Assembly: GCF_002272825.1 (NCBI RefSeq)
Contig: NZ_MLAM01000009.1
Location: 1-64,000 of the forward strand
Direction: 5' to 3'
DNA from: Helicobacter sp. 11S02596-1
GTDB lineage: Bacteria; Campylobacterota; Campylobacteria; Campylobacterales; Helicobacteraceae
Length of the DNA stretch: 64,000 nt
Shown here: positions 16,867-25,800 of the stretch, in pieces
Layout of the letters: each line of letters begins with the position of its first letter
How positions within the stretch are numbered: position 1 is the stretch's first letter
The notes under the pieces: generated by a model
What the model saw: the letters and a program-made list of their open reading frames with translations, nothing else
What the model was told of the DNA's origin: nothing
Database searches by the model: none
Made by a program: the position numbers and the translations under genes

Positions 16867-17370
16867 TTATGCCTTGCCTATCATTTTTTGATACTCAGTC
16901 CCTGTTTCGCCAAATACGATTTTTGTCCCTTCAATCTTGAAAGGAGGAATATCAAAAGGTCTTGGAGGAGGTGTTCCGGGAACATTGATACCATCAAGCG
17001 TGAATTTACCGCCGTGACAAGGACACAAAAACTCTTTTTCCTCTGGCTTAAAGATAGGAATACAACCCAAATGGGTGCAAATCTGAATGCCTACGGTGAA
17101 AACATCATCATTGATTTTAAAATCTCTCTGCGGATTGAATGGGTCTGCTTTGGATTTTTTGATGATATAAACAGGCTTACCACGCCATTCCACGGTGGAA
17201 AATTCACCCTCTTTCATATTGCCGACATCTGCAGTGGTAAAACCTGCAGAAACCACGCTTGGGAGCGGGTCCCAAGTTTTTTTCATTGCGACAAGGGAAG
17301 CGATGGCACCTACGGCGGTAACACCCCCTAGCGTCATCCCTAAAAAATCGCGTCGTTTGATTTCAGCCAT
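16867..17370 (-). CDS. petA: Rieske iron-sulfur subunit of the bc1 complex
   Basis: 167 residues. The [2Fe-2S] ligands are in CTHLGC and CPCHGG. The N-terminus has a twin-arginine motif (RRDFLG) followed by a hydrophobic span, so it is a Tat substrate that keeps its anchor; tatB and tatC are encoded at 47-49 kb. First gene of petABC, with AAGGAG 8 bases before the ATG and a TACAAT -10 further upstream. Confidence 0.95.
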   Translation of the reverse strand: MAEIKRRDFLGMTLGGVTAVGAIASLVAMKKTWDPLPSVVSAGFTTADVGNMKEGEFSTVEWRGKPVYIIKKSKADPFNPQRDFKINDDVFTVGIQICTHLGCIPIFKPEEKEFLCPCHGGKFTLDGINVPGTPPPRPFDIPPFKIEGTKIVFGETGTEYQKMIGKA

Positions 17371-17436
17371 TGTTTAGTCTCCTTTATTGTTTGGTTTTTG
17401 TAAGTTGATTTTAGTGCTTCGTAGAAAAATCTGCCA

Positions 17437-17442
17437 ATTGTA
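17437..17442 (-). promoter_or_regulatory. probable -10 element of petABC
   Basis: TACAAT on the minus strand, about 67 bases before the petA start, in the divergent gap shared with nadE. Helicobacter promoters are defined mainly by the -10, and no clear -35 is seen. The rest of the 320-base gap is AT-rich and shows no other structure I can support. Confidence 0.4.
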
Positions 17443-17645
17443 GTCCATATCCACTTTAAATAATCTTTGATTCAGAAAAAAATTTGATTTTGAACCCGCA
17501 AAATGTTTCAAACCGAAATCAAACCGAGCATTTTAAAGCAGAAAAATTTTTATTCAAATCCGCTCGAGTGTGGCAATAGACAAAGGATTTCTTACAATTA
17601 TATTTAAAGTATTTCACGCCACATAAACCTAACGAATATTTTTGA

Positions 17646-17651
17646 TACAAT
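17646..17651 (+). promoter_or_regulatory. probable -10 element of nadE
   Basis: TTTGATACAAT, an extended-type -10, 39 bases before the nadE start. A second TACAAT lies about 50 bases further upstream. No clear -35. Confidence 0.4.
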
Positions 17652-17690
17652 TATCCGACAAATTTCACATTGACAATTAGGAAAACACTT

Positions 17691-18476
17691 ATGAATAACA
17701 TCCCAGCTCTGCCTCAAAACATTGTTAAATCTCTGATAAATTTTTTATACCAAGAAGCAAAAAATCGTGGTTTTAATCGCGTCGTCATTGGCGTGAGTGG
17801 TGGCATTGATAGTGCCGTTGTTGCCGTGCTGTGCAAAATGACATTTGGCAATCACCTCCAAGCCTTGCTAATGCCCTCAATCACCTCATCAAAATCCAGC
17901 CTCACCGATGGGGTCGCATTGTGCGAACAATTTGAAATCCCCTACCAAATCCAAACCATCAACGCCTATGATGAAGCTTTCAGGGTTAATCACAAAGACG
18001 CCAACTTGATCCGCAAAGGCAATTTTTGCACCCGCATCCGAATGGCGCTCCTTTATGATCTCTCCCAAGAAATCCGCGCACTCGTCGTAGGCACGAGCAA
18101 CAAAAGCGAACTGATGTTGGGCTATGGCACGATTTATGGGGATTTGGCGTATGCGATCAATCCATTGGGGAATTTCTACAAAACCCAAGTCTATGAACTC
18201 GCCAGATTACTCAATATCCCCAAAGCCATCATCGATAAAAAACCCAGCGCCGATCTATACGCAGGGCAAAGCGATGAGGAAGAATTAGGCTACAAATACG
18301 AAGATGTCGATAGTTTGCTAGTTGATATTTGCGAACATTATGATGATCTTTCCAAGCTCGATGCAAAAAAACTCCTCCCGCTAGGCTATGATAAAGAAAT
18401 GCTTAACTCCATCATCCCAAGAATCAAAAAAAATCTCTTCAAACGCACTCTGCCTACTATCTATGAAATCAAATAA
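17691..18476 (+). CDS. nadE: NH3-dependent NAD+ synthetase
   Basis: 261 residues. The ATG at 17691 is preferred to a TTG seven codons upstream because AGGAAAA stands 8 bases before it. The ATP pyrophosphatase loop is VSGGIDSAV near residue 33, and GTSNKSE plus the C-terminal KPSADLYAGQSDEEELG are typical of NadE. There is no glutaminase domain, so ammonia is the nitrogen source. It makes NAD+ from deamido-NAD+. lpxK follows 39 bases downstream, a pairing also known in H. pylori. Confidence 0.94.
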   Translation: MNNIPALPQNIVKSLINFLYQEAKNRGFNRVVIGVSGGIDSAVVAVLCKMTFGNHLQALLMPSITSSKSSLTDGVALCEQFEIPYQIQTINAYDEAFRVNHKDANLIRKGNFCTRIRMALLYDLSQEIRALVVGTSNKSELMLGYGTIYGDLAYAINPLGNFYKTQVYELARLLNIPKAIIDKKPSADLYAGQSDEEELGYKYEDVDSLLVDICEHYDDLSKLDAKKLLPLGYDKEMLNSIIPRIKKNLFKRTLPTIYEIK

Positions 18477-18515
18477 TAATGCAACCCAAAGCTTCTTGGA
18501 GGTTGTTCCCTATTA

Positions 18516-19421
18516 ATGCGATGGATTGAACGCTACTTTTACCAGCCGAGTTTTTGGCAAAAAACCCTTGCGATTGTTTTGTTGCCATTATCAGCCCTGT
18601 ATTGTCTTATTGCGACAATCCGACGCAAAATAAGCATATACAAGGATTTTGACATCCCTGTAGTGAGTGTGGGAAATCTCGTTGCAGGCGGGAGTGGCAA
18701 AACCCCTTTTATCATCGAAATCGCCAAAGATTACCCCGATGTTGCCATCATCTCACGGGGCTACAAAAGAGCTTCCAAAGGGCTTTTGGTCGTGAGCCTC
18801 AAAGGAGAAATCCTCGTTTCCCAAAAAGAAGCCGGCGATGAAGCCTATCTCATCGCCAAAACGCTAAAAAATGCCAGCGTAATTGTGAGCAAAAAGCGAG
18901 ATTTGGCTATCCTAAAAGCAAAAGAATTGGGCTGTAAAGTCGTTTTTCTCGATGATGGTTTTCGCTTTGCATTCAAAAAACTCAATATTTTATTAAAACC
19001 CAAGCTAGAGCCTTATTTTCGGTTTCCTATCCCTAGCGGGCTTTATCGTGAAAATCCCTCACTCTACACTACTGCAGATATTCTCGCCCTAGAAGGGCTC
19101 GACTACAAGCGAGAAGTTAGTATCACAAATCCCACCGAAAGGATGTTGCTCGTTACTGCGATCGCTAATCCCTCACGACTAGAAGAATACCTACCAAACA
19201 TCGTTGGCAAGGTAATTTTGCCCGATCACGCACCATTTGATTTGACAAAAATAGCTTGCTGGACGAAAGAACACAATGCCACATCATTGTTAGTAACGCA
19301 AAAAGATGAAGTCAAGCTCCAAGATTGCCCGATTCCCCTAAGCACAATGCGCCTCAATCTCCACATCGACGCAAAAATAAAAGAAAAAATTTATGAATAT
19401 ATCAAAGCCAATAAAATATAA
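18516..19421 (+). CDS. lpxK: tetraacyldisaccharide 4'-kinase (lipid A synthesis)
   Basis: 301 residues with an N-terminal membrane-associated helix. Walker A-like loop in [12 protein letters not shown] near residue 50, then ISRGYKR and the EKGDEA-type stretch ([10 protein letters not shown]), and VVFLDDGF for the catalytic Asp region, all LpxK hallmarks. It phosphorylates the lipid A disaccharide at the inner membrane. GGAGG is 14 bases from the ATG, a long spacing, but no better start is seen. Confidence 0.92.
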   Translation: MRWIERYFYQPSFWQKTLAIVLLPLSALYCLIATIRRKISIYKDFDIPVVSVGNLVAGGSGKTPFIIEIAKDYPDVAIISRGYKRASKGLLVVSLKGEILVSQKEAGDEAYLIAKTLKNASVIVSKKRDLAILKAKELGCKVVFLDDGFRFAFKKLNILLKPKLEPYFRFPIPSGLYRENPSLYTTADILALEGLDYKREVSITNPTERMLLVTAIANPSRLEEYLPNIVGKVILPDHAPFDLTKIACWTKEHNATSLLVTQKDEVKLQDCPIPLSTMRLNLHIDAKIKEKIYEYIKANKI

Positions 19422-19477
19422 TACGCATAAGACTTGATGATAAATTCACAATTCCAAAAGGATAAAAAAGAGGGAAA

Positions 19478-22400
19478 ATGCGAACATATGAAGAAACAGT
19501 AAGTCAATACCTAACCCAAATCCAAAATATCACCGAAAGCGACAAGGAACACACGCACAGAGGTGCGTTAGAAACCTTAATCAATAACCTAAAAGTGGAG
19601 CTGGATTTTAAAGATATAGAAATAATCCACGAGCCAAATAATAATAAAAATGGCTTGGGCGCTCCTGATTTTTTGATCCTAAAAGACTCTCTCCCGCAAG
19701 GGCTTATCGAAAACAAACGGGTAAATGCTAACCTCGATCAAATCCTAAAAAGCGAACAAATTGCAAAATATGCAAAATTAAGCACCAATATAATGCTAAG
19801 CGATTATTTGAATTTCACGCTTTTAAATGTCGAAAATGACTCCATAAAAGCCGAAAAAAACGTCAGCATATGCAGTCTCAATGAGCTAAGAAATCTTAAA
19901 AATATCGATCTCAAAACAAAATCAAAAGATCTCAAAGAACTTTTTAGCGTATTTTTTGGGGCGACACCTAGCCCTATCAATAGCGCAAAAGACTTTGCGA
20001 TCAAATTATCCCAACCTACCAAATGGCTTGAAAACAGCCTGATTGACTTGCAAGACAATGAAGAAATTCATTCGTTTTATAAGGAATTTACCAAAGGCAT
20101 TTATGAAAATATTTCTTTTAATGATTTTGCCGATAGCTTCGCACAGACGCTCACTTACAGCCTATTTTTGGCTAAATTCCAAAAAGATACCAATCCAAAC
20201 CTAAACGCAAATCCCGATTACAACCCCAAAGCTGAAATCACGATTTATAATCTAGCCAGCTTTATCGGCAAAAATTTTTCACTCATCAATGCGACCGCCA
20301 AGCGCCTGCAAGCCATTTATGAAATCACTGGCTTAAAACGGACGATTGATTTGATTGTGAGGCTCATCAACCATATTGACATCAAGATGATTTTAGAGGA
20401 TTTCAATCGCTACAACAAAAACAACCATACCGATGAAGCCTCGCATAATCCAACTATCCACTTTTATGAGCATTTCATCAAAGAATACAACCCGAGTTTG
20501 AGAAAAAGCAGGGGGGTGTATTATACGCCCGATTCGGTTGTGAGATTTATCATCGACGCCATTGATAGCACGCTAAAAAATGATTTAGGCTTTAGCGGGG
20601 GGCTTTGTGATGCGATCTCCAAAGATAATAAAATCAATCTTTTAGATTTCGCCACAGGCACAGGCACGTTTATCCTCGAAGCGTTCAACAAAGCCCTCAG
20701 TGCTATCCCAAAAAATTCGACAAAATTTGATCCCGATGCCCTACTAGGCAAATTTGAGGGCTTTGAGATTATGATCTCCCCGTATGTTATCGCCCATCTC
20801 AACCTCGCCATCACCCTAAAAGACAAATTTGACTTTAGCCTAAAAGAAGACGAAAGGTTCAATATTTTTCTCACCAATACCTTAGAAAAAAATTCAGGCG
20901 AACAAGCCACGCTTTTTCAAGCCAAAAAAGAAGCTGAAGCCGCTCATCACACAAAAGAAAAGCAAATCCTAATCATCACGGGTAATCCCCCCTATAGCGG
21001 GGCTTCACAAAATGGCGAGCTTTATAATGATGAAGTCAAAGAGGGCTATAAAACCCTAATGGAAGACCCCAAAAACCCGACAGCTATCATCAAAAATAAC
21101 AAAGTCGAGCGGGAGAAAAATCCCAAATGGTTGCTTGATGATTATGTGAAATTTATCCGTTTTGCCCAAAATAAAATCGATAGCCAAAATCAAGGGATCT
21201 TTGCCTTTATCTCCAATAACGCCTTTTTAGATAACCCTACCTTTCGGGGTATGCGCTACTCGCTTTTGACGAGCTTTGATAAAATCTACATCTTAGATCT
21301 CCACGGCAATACGAGAAAAAAAGAAATCGCCCCGGATGGGAGCAAGGATGATAATGTCTTTGATATTATGCAAGGGGTGAGTATTAATATTTTTGTAAAA
21401 ACCGCTCATAAGTCTTCGACCCCCCCCCCCGAAACACCCCACAACAGGGATTTTGCCCCACTTGCCAAAATATTTCACTACGACCTTTATGGCAAAAGAC
21501 AGCATAAATACAATTTTTTAGCCTCCAATACGCTTGATTCTATCACTTGGCAAGCCCTCAATCCCACCGCCCCTTTTTATCTCTTTATCCCCCAAAATGA
21601 AAGTCTCAAAGCAGAATATGACAAAGGCTGGAGCGTTAATAATATGTTTCGGGTCTCCAATACGGGAATAGTAACAAAAAGAGACAATCTCTGCATTCAA
21701 AAAACAAGAGACAAGGTCTGGGAGGCTATGCAAGATATTATCAATCTGGAAAAGAATGATTTTTATCAAAAATATAATATGCCTGAGGATGTAAGAGATT
21801 GGAGATATAAATGGGCAAAAAATGATGTATTGGAAAATAATAGCAAAGATAGGATTCAAAAAATTCTTTATCGTCCATTTGATACAAGATACATCTTTTA
21901 TAGTGGGAAATCTCGAGGATTTGTTGGTTGGCCCGTTCCTGTTGTATCGGAGCATTTTTTGCAAAATCCGAATAATGATTTATTGGATTCCAAAGACACT
22001 AACAATACAGGCAATGCAAAATCTAGCACTAAAAATTCCCTCTTTAAAGAAGATGATATTTTCAAAGGGCAAGCACGCATTGAAAATTTCACCCCTGAAT
22101 TTCGCGCGTTTGTAGATAAAAAATACGGCGAGCATTTTAGCCCCGAGGTGATTTTGGGCTATATCTATGCGGTGCTTTACCATCGAGACTACCGCGAAAA
22201 ATATCTGGATTTTTTGAAAATGGATTTCCCCAAAATCGTATTTGTAGAGTCCAAAGAAAAATTTTTGAAGCTCAGCGAACTAGGGTGCAAACTTATCAAT
22301 CTCCATACAATGAATGCCACTAATCCCGACGGGGGGGGGGGCTTCAATGAATATAGCGCTTGTAACTTGCCGACAAGCCAGAGGAAGCCAAACCTATCAA

Positions 22401-22672
22401 CACGCATTTATGGCACACACCATAATGGAGATGTGCCACATCTCAAACAGGGGCACAGAGGTGAATTATATGTTTCCCCTCTATCTCTACAACACCGAGC
22501 GAGCGAGGAAAACACTATCAAAAACATAGGGCTAATCTGTGATCGGGGTTGCAAACTGCCTCAAGTCAATAATTTTTTTATTAGTAAAAATACTATTGAC
22601 TATCACTTAGTAGGCAGTGCAAGCTATATCTTCCCGCTTTATATCTACAATAAGGACTATTATGGAAAATAA
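19478..22672 (+). CDS. phase-variable single-chain restriction-modification enzyme (type IIG/ISP-like), C-terminus rearranged
   Basis: 1064 residues. N-terminal nuclease with a PD-(D/E)xK pattern: E32, D64 in GAPDF and E78/K80 in IENK. N6-adenine methyltransferase with motif I DFATGTGTF near residue 390 and motif IV NPPY near 503. After it come the C11 tract (residue ~648), RPFDTRYIFYSGKSRGFVG, then ENFTPEFR...LINLHTM, the G11 tract (~952), and only then a specificity-like segment with NIGLICDRG and IFPLYIYN before the stop. In relatives, as I recall them, the FPLYLYN segment comes before ENFTPEFR, and a tail with GGYQVL follows in the same chain. Here that tail is a separate frame downstream. 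No ATPase/helicase domain is seen, so type IIG fits better than ISP. AGGG precedes the ATG. Confidence 0.85.
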   Translation: MRTYEETVSQYLTQIQNITESDKEHTHRGALETLINNLKVELDFKDIEIIHEPNNNKNGLGAPDFLILKDSLPQGLIENKRVNANLDQILKSEQIAKYAKLSTNIMLSDYLNFTLLNVENDSIKAEKNVSICSLNELRNLKNIDLKTKSKDLKELFSVFFGATPSPINSAKDFAIKLSQPTKWLENSLIDLQDNEEIHSFYKEFTKGIYENISFNDFADSFAQTLTYSLFLAKFQKDTNPNLNANPDYNPKAEITIYNLASFIGKNFSLINATAKRLQAIYEITGLKRTIDLIVRLINHIDIKMILEDFNRYNKNNHTDEASHNPTIHFYEHFIKEYNPSLRKSRGVYYTPDSVVRFIIDAIDSTLKNDLGFSGGLCDAISKDNKINLLDFATGTGTFILEAFNKALSAIPKNSTKFDPDALLGKFEGFEIMISPYVIAHLNLAITLKDKFDFSLKEDERFNIFLTNTLEKNSGEQATLFQAKKEAEAAHHTKEKQILIITGNPPYSGASQNGELYNDEVKEGYKTLMEDPKNPTAIIKNNKVEREKNPKWLLDDYVKFIRFAQNKIDSQNQGIFAFISNNAFLDNPTFRGMRYSLLTSFDKIYILDLHGNTRKKEIAPDGSKDDNVFDIMQGVSINIFVKTAHKSSTPPPETPHNRDFAPLAKIFHYDLYGKRQHKYNFLASNTLDSITWQALNPTAPFYLFIPQNESLKAEYDKGWSVNNMFRVSNTGIVTKRDNLCIQKTRDKVWEAMQDIINLEKNDFYQKYNMPEDVRDWRYKWAKNDVLENNSKDRIQKILYRPFDTRYIFYSGKSRGFVGWPVPVVSEHFLQNPNNDLLDSKDTNNTGNAKSSTKNSLFKEDDIFKGQARIENFTPEFRAFVDKKYGEHFSPEVILGYIYAVLYHRDYREKYLDFLKMDFPKIVFVESKEKFLKLSELGCKLINLHTMNATNPDGGGGFNEYSACNLPTSQRKPNLSTRIYGTHHNGDVPHLKQGHRGELYVSPLSLQHRASEENTIKNIGLICDRGCKLPQVNNFFISKNTIDYHLVGSASYIFPLYIYNKDYYGK
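21420..21430 (+). repeat. C11 tract inside the restriction-modification gene
   Basis: Eleven C encode the Pro run in KSSTPPPE, between the methyltransferase core and the specificity half. At the present length the frame is open. Gain or loss of one C would cut the protein after about 650 residues, leaving nuclease and catalytic methyltransferase but no specificity part. Confidence 0.9.
22331..22341 (+). repeat. G11 tract inside the restriction-modification gene
   Basis: Eleven G encode GGGG in NPDGGGGFNEY. The three possible phases differ: G11 (present) leads to the segment with NIGLICDRG and a stop at 22672; G10 leads into the frame with NIALVTCRQ and a stop at 22529; G12 meets TGA two codons after the tract. 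Read directly from the sequence. Confidence 0.9.
22347..22529 (+). other. alternative specificity-like segment in the other frame
   Basis: Read from the ATG at 22347, this 60-codon frame gives MNIALVTCRQ, a middle part, and YMFPLYLYN before a TAG. Start and end motifs are the same kind as in the in-frame segment at 22508-22672 (NIGLICDRG ... YIFPLYIYN), but the two are only distantly similar. It is joined to the main gene only if the G tract has 10 bases. Overlaps the main coding region in a different frame, so the dual coding is unusual. Confidence 0.6.
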
Positions 22673-22952
22673 TCAAATTGGTGAGAGTTTTTATGAAAAT
22701 ATGGATAACAAAGACAAAACTATCAGCAAAATCACCTATAAAGATAACAAAATCTTTATCAATGACAGCCTATATTTTATCGCCAATGATCCTATTTGGG
22801 AATACAAAATCGGGGGTTATCAAGTGCTTGATAAATACCTCAAAAGCCACAAAGGCGAAGCTATTGACATCAAGCATTTTGAAAATACCATCAAAATACT
22901 ACAAGAAACCATCATTTTGCAAGATAAAATCCAAAAAATAGAACTTATTTAA
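22662..22952 (+). CDS. detached C-terminal tail of the restriction-modification enzyme
   Basis: 97 residues from the ATG at 22662, which overlaps the end of the main gene and has AAGGA 5 bases before it. The part NDPIWEYKIGGYQVLDKYLK, followed by an acidic helical end, is the usual last domain of type IIG/ISP enzymes of this group (recalled from the family). Here it is in a different frame from the main chain in its present phase, but in the same frame as the NIALVTCRQ segment; stops separate the two. Either it is translated as a separate subunit, or it is a remnant of a longer gene. Confidence 0.65.
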   Translation: MENNQIGESFYENMDNKDKTISKITYKDNKIFINDSLYFIANDPIWEYKIGGYQVLDKYLKSHKGEAIDIKHFENTIKILQETIILQDKIQKIELI

Positions 22953-22988
22953 AATCTTCGCTTCCCCTCAAAACGAAGCTAAAGCCCA

Positions 22989-23627
22989 TCAAAGCGGGAT
23001 GAGTGCTTTGTTTTCGAGGCGAAAAACTTTCGTGCATTTTTGTGCGATTTCTTCATCGTGGGTAGCCAGCACCAGCACCCCGCTAGCACCCCGCACATAC
23101 GCACACATCGCTTCCATCACGTTGTTGGCAGTTGTTCTATCGAGATTGCCTGTGGGTTCATCGGCAAAGATGATTTTGGGTTTTTTTGTCAGCACCCTAG
23201 CGATGGAGAGGCGCTGTTGTTGCCCGCCGCTTAGCTCACCGACATTTTGATGGATCACATCATTGATACCTAATGCGATAAGCAAATCCTCTGAAATGGG
23301 CTGTTTAGAGAGGATCGAAGCGACGTTAAGATTTTCACTCCCGCTAAACCCCCGAAATAAATAATGCGACTGAAAAATTATCCCCACCTCATAACGGCGA
23401 ATCTCTAAAAGCTTATGCGCAGGCAGGGCATAAATATCCTCATACCCTAGCAAGCTCACCTTGCCACTGATGGGCTTTAGCATTGTAGAAAGGTTGTTGA
23501 GTATGGTAGATTTCCCACTCCCGCTCACCCCAAGAATCGCCACAGATTCCCCGCCTAAAGCCTCCAGATTGAGATTTTCATATAGCAGGGTTTCAAACCG
23601 ATGAGACAAATCAATTGCTTGTAACAT
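22989..23627 (-). CDS. ABC transporter ATP-binding protein, LolD-like
   Basis: 212 residues from the ATG at 23627 (TAGGAGA upstream); it begins after the end of lnt. Walker A GVSGSGKST, signature LSGGQQQR, Walker B IIFADEPTGNLD, switch His in THDEE. The PTGNLD run and size match the LolD/MacB/FtsE group. Next to lnt, a role in lipoprotein release or another envelope export step is likely. The H. pylori counterpart is, to my memory, also placed beside lnt. No permease gene is adjacent. Confidence 0.85.
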   Translation of the reverse strand: MLQAIDLSHRFETLLYENLNLEALGGESVAILGVSGSGKSTILNNLSTMLKPISGKVSLLGYEDIYALPAHKLLEIRRYEVGIIFQSHYLFRGFSGSENLNVASILSKQPISEDLLIALGINDVIHQNVGELSGGQQQRLSIARVLTKKPKIIFADEPTGNLDRTTANNVMEAMCAYVRGASGVLVLATHDEEIAQKCTKVFRLENKALIPL

Positions 23628-23637
23628 TTCTATTCTC

Positions 23638-24954
23638 CTAATAATTTTCATCGCCCAAAACAAAGGGCGACACCACATATGATGGGGATTGATTGACACT
23701 ATGGATCACGATCGTGCCATAAAGACGGGCATAATATTTGATAAGCATTCGCTGTAAAATCGGCTCAATGCTGGGGACAAACCAGCCATTATTGCTGATA
23801 AGAATAAGGTATTTGGGTTGTTTTTCGTAGGTGATTTTTGATGTCCCCTCATAGCAAATCGCACTCGCAAATAACGTGTTATCAATGCGAAAATCTCGAA
23901 ACGATTTTCCCGCACTCAAGCCATAATCTTGCCCAAAAAACTCCCTAAAAAACGGCTTGGCTAGAAAATCAGGTAAGGGGATCTTCTCCCCAAAGGGCGC
24001 TAGGATAACTTTATCAGCATAAGAAACCTCGCCATTTTCAAACACATAGGTGCTATTATAAACCTTGCCGTCTTCTTCTCGCAACGCACCTGTGATAATC
24101 GTAATCTGGTGGCTAAGATCTTTTAACCTTTGGTTCAAATCGCTTCGATTGAGCGCAAATGGGAATGCCGTCTCAGGCAAGATAACTATATCTTTACCTC
24201 CCAAAATCGCCCTATAAATCGCATCGAAATTTTGCGCGATGATGGTTTGGATATTATCAAACTGCCATTTGGCATCTTGGCTCACATCCGTGCGGACCAC
24301 AGAAATATTCGGCAAGATATTGTTGGTATTTATCGCATTTTTTGCACGCACGCCACCCCAATCGATGGCTACAAGCAAAAAACAAATCCCAAGTAGCTTA
24401 TAAAATCTCTTCAAAACCATTATCGCCCAAACGCCTACAAGCACGCAAAAAAAGCTCCATTTATCCACACCAAAAACACTATAAGAAAAAAACGATTCTC
24501 CCACGAGCCAATCAAAACCAAACGGATGGATATAGCTCATCACCATCAATGTAAAAATCCGATAAATCCGCGAAGCAAAAAACAATAAAAAATAAAAAAT
24601 AATCCCATAGCCCAAGCCGACCAAAACCATCACAAACGGCACTAAAAACGGCAATGGCGAAAACCGAAAACTTAGCCCCGTCCAATAAAACAACCCCAAT
24701 CCCACAAAAAAACCAAACCAAAATGTGAGCTTTTTGGGCACACTAAACCAAACACCCACACTGATAAGCCCAAAAATGCTGGTATAAATCACCAAAGCAA
24801 TGGTGTGATCGCTAGCAAAAAACAGCGCACTCCCATACACGTCCAACAAAAAAACGACTGCCATCGCTAGGGCATACAAAGCACGAATGCCCTGTGTCTT
24901 TAGCCCGTCTAATCGTTTTGATATTATCTGTTTTTGTGCGAGTTTTAAACCCAT
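23638..24954 (-). CDS. lnt: apolipoprotein N-acyltransferase
   Basis: 438 residues. Six or so N-terminal membrane spans (to about residue 200), then a nitrilase-type domain with the catalytic Glu in VILPETAFPF, Lys in APFGEKIP and Cys in ASAICYEGT. It adds the third acyl chain to lipoproteins such as those at the start of this window. It ends 11 bases before the ABC ATPase start. Confidence 0.92.
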   Translation of the reverse strand: MGLKLAQKQIISKRLDGLKTQGIRALYALAMAVVFLLDVYGSALFFASDHTIALVIYTSIFGLISVGVWFSVPKKLTFWFGFFVGLGLFYWTGLSFRFSPLPFLVPFVMVLVGLGYGIIFYFLLFFASRIYRIFTLMVMSYIHPFGFDWLVGESFFSYSVFGVDKWSFFCVLVGVWAIMVLKRFYKLLGICFLLVAIDWGGVRAKNAINTNNILPNISVVRTDVSQDAKWQFDNIQTIIAQNFDAIYRAILGGKDIVILPETAFPFALNRSDLNQRLKDLSHQITIITGALREEDGKVYNSTYVFENGEVSYADKVILAPFGEKIPLPDFLAKPFFREFFGQDYGLSAGKSFRDFRIDNTLFASAICYEGTSKITYEKQPKYLILISNNGWFVPSIEPILQRMLIKYYARLYGTIVIHSVNQSPSYVVSPFVLGDENY

Positions 24955-25122
24955 CGTGTTGCCCTTGTATTTTCTGAATTGACTTCTACTTTGAAAATAA
25001 ATTAAAAATTTGAAAAATCAAAAATTTGCTTTCTCTAAAGCCCTTGAGGCAAAATTTTTGTTTTTAGCCGATTTATTGTAGAATAATAGCTTTTTAAGAC
25101 TAAAAATAACATAGAGCGAGCA

Positions 25123-25800
25123 ATGGGCTATATCGATTTCATACTCATCATTATCATCGTCATCATCGGGCTAAGAGGCTTTTACAACGGCTTTATCAAC
25201 GAAATTGCGGGCGTTCTTGGCATTATATTAGGGGTGTTTTTTGCTTCCCGATTTGCCTCGCATATGGGGAATTGGTTCACCCAGAATATCCATAATTTCC
25301 ACAGCGCCTCTGTGGCGAGCCTCATTGGTTTTGTGATTATTTTGGCAGTGATTTGGATAACGTTTTTGATTTTGGGCGTTATTATTGGCAGGTTTGTAAA
25401 AATCACCGACTTTGTCATCGTGGATAAAACGCTTGGCTTTATCTTTTCGTGTTGCAAAATATTTTTGATCGTTGGCTTTATTCTTTTTGGCATTTCTAGG
25501 CTAAATTTTATGAAAGATTTTGATGGGTATATGAGCCAAAATAGCAAAATCTATACGATGATGGAGACCATATCTTCCTCGGTAATGAAACTCCCAAGCG
25601 TGCAAGAAACTGCCCAAAATATCAAAAACATCAGCCAAGAACCAGCTAACTCCGCCCAAAAAGCCATCGAAAAGTCTATGCAAGACACCATAAATCAAGG
25701 TCTCACTGACTCGCTCAAAGACTCGGCTAAAAAAATGATCGAAGATATGCCAGCCCCAAGCCCGCAATCCAATCAAGAAACGCCCGATCAGGAAAAATAA
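25123..25800 (+). CDS. cvpA: CvpA family membrane protein
   Basis: 225 residues. Four membrane spans in the first 125 residues with the CvpA-type start ([24 protein letters not shown] is at residues 5-28), then a cytoplasmic tail rich in Ser, Gln, Asp and Pro. Function is poorly defined in general. Its stop overlaps the ATG of lysS by one base, so it heads the operon cvpA-lysS-glyA-DUF1882-SPOR. TAGAATAAT at about 25079-25087 may be its -10. Confidence 0.85.
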   Translation: MGYIDFILIIIIVIIGLRGFYNGFINEIAGVLGIILGVFFASRFASHMGNWFTQNIHNFHSASVASLIGFVIILAVIWITFLILGVIIGRFVKITDFVIVDKTLGFIFSCCKIFLIVGFILFGISRLNFMKDFDGYMSQNSKIYTMMETISSSVMKLPSVQETAQNIKNISQEPANSAQKAIEKSMQDTINQGLTDSLKDSAKKMIEDMPAPSPQSNQETPDQEK

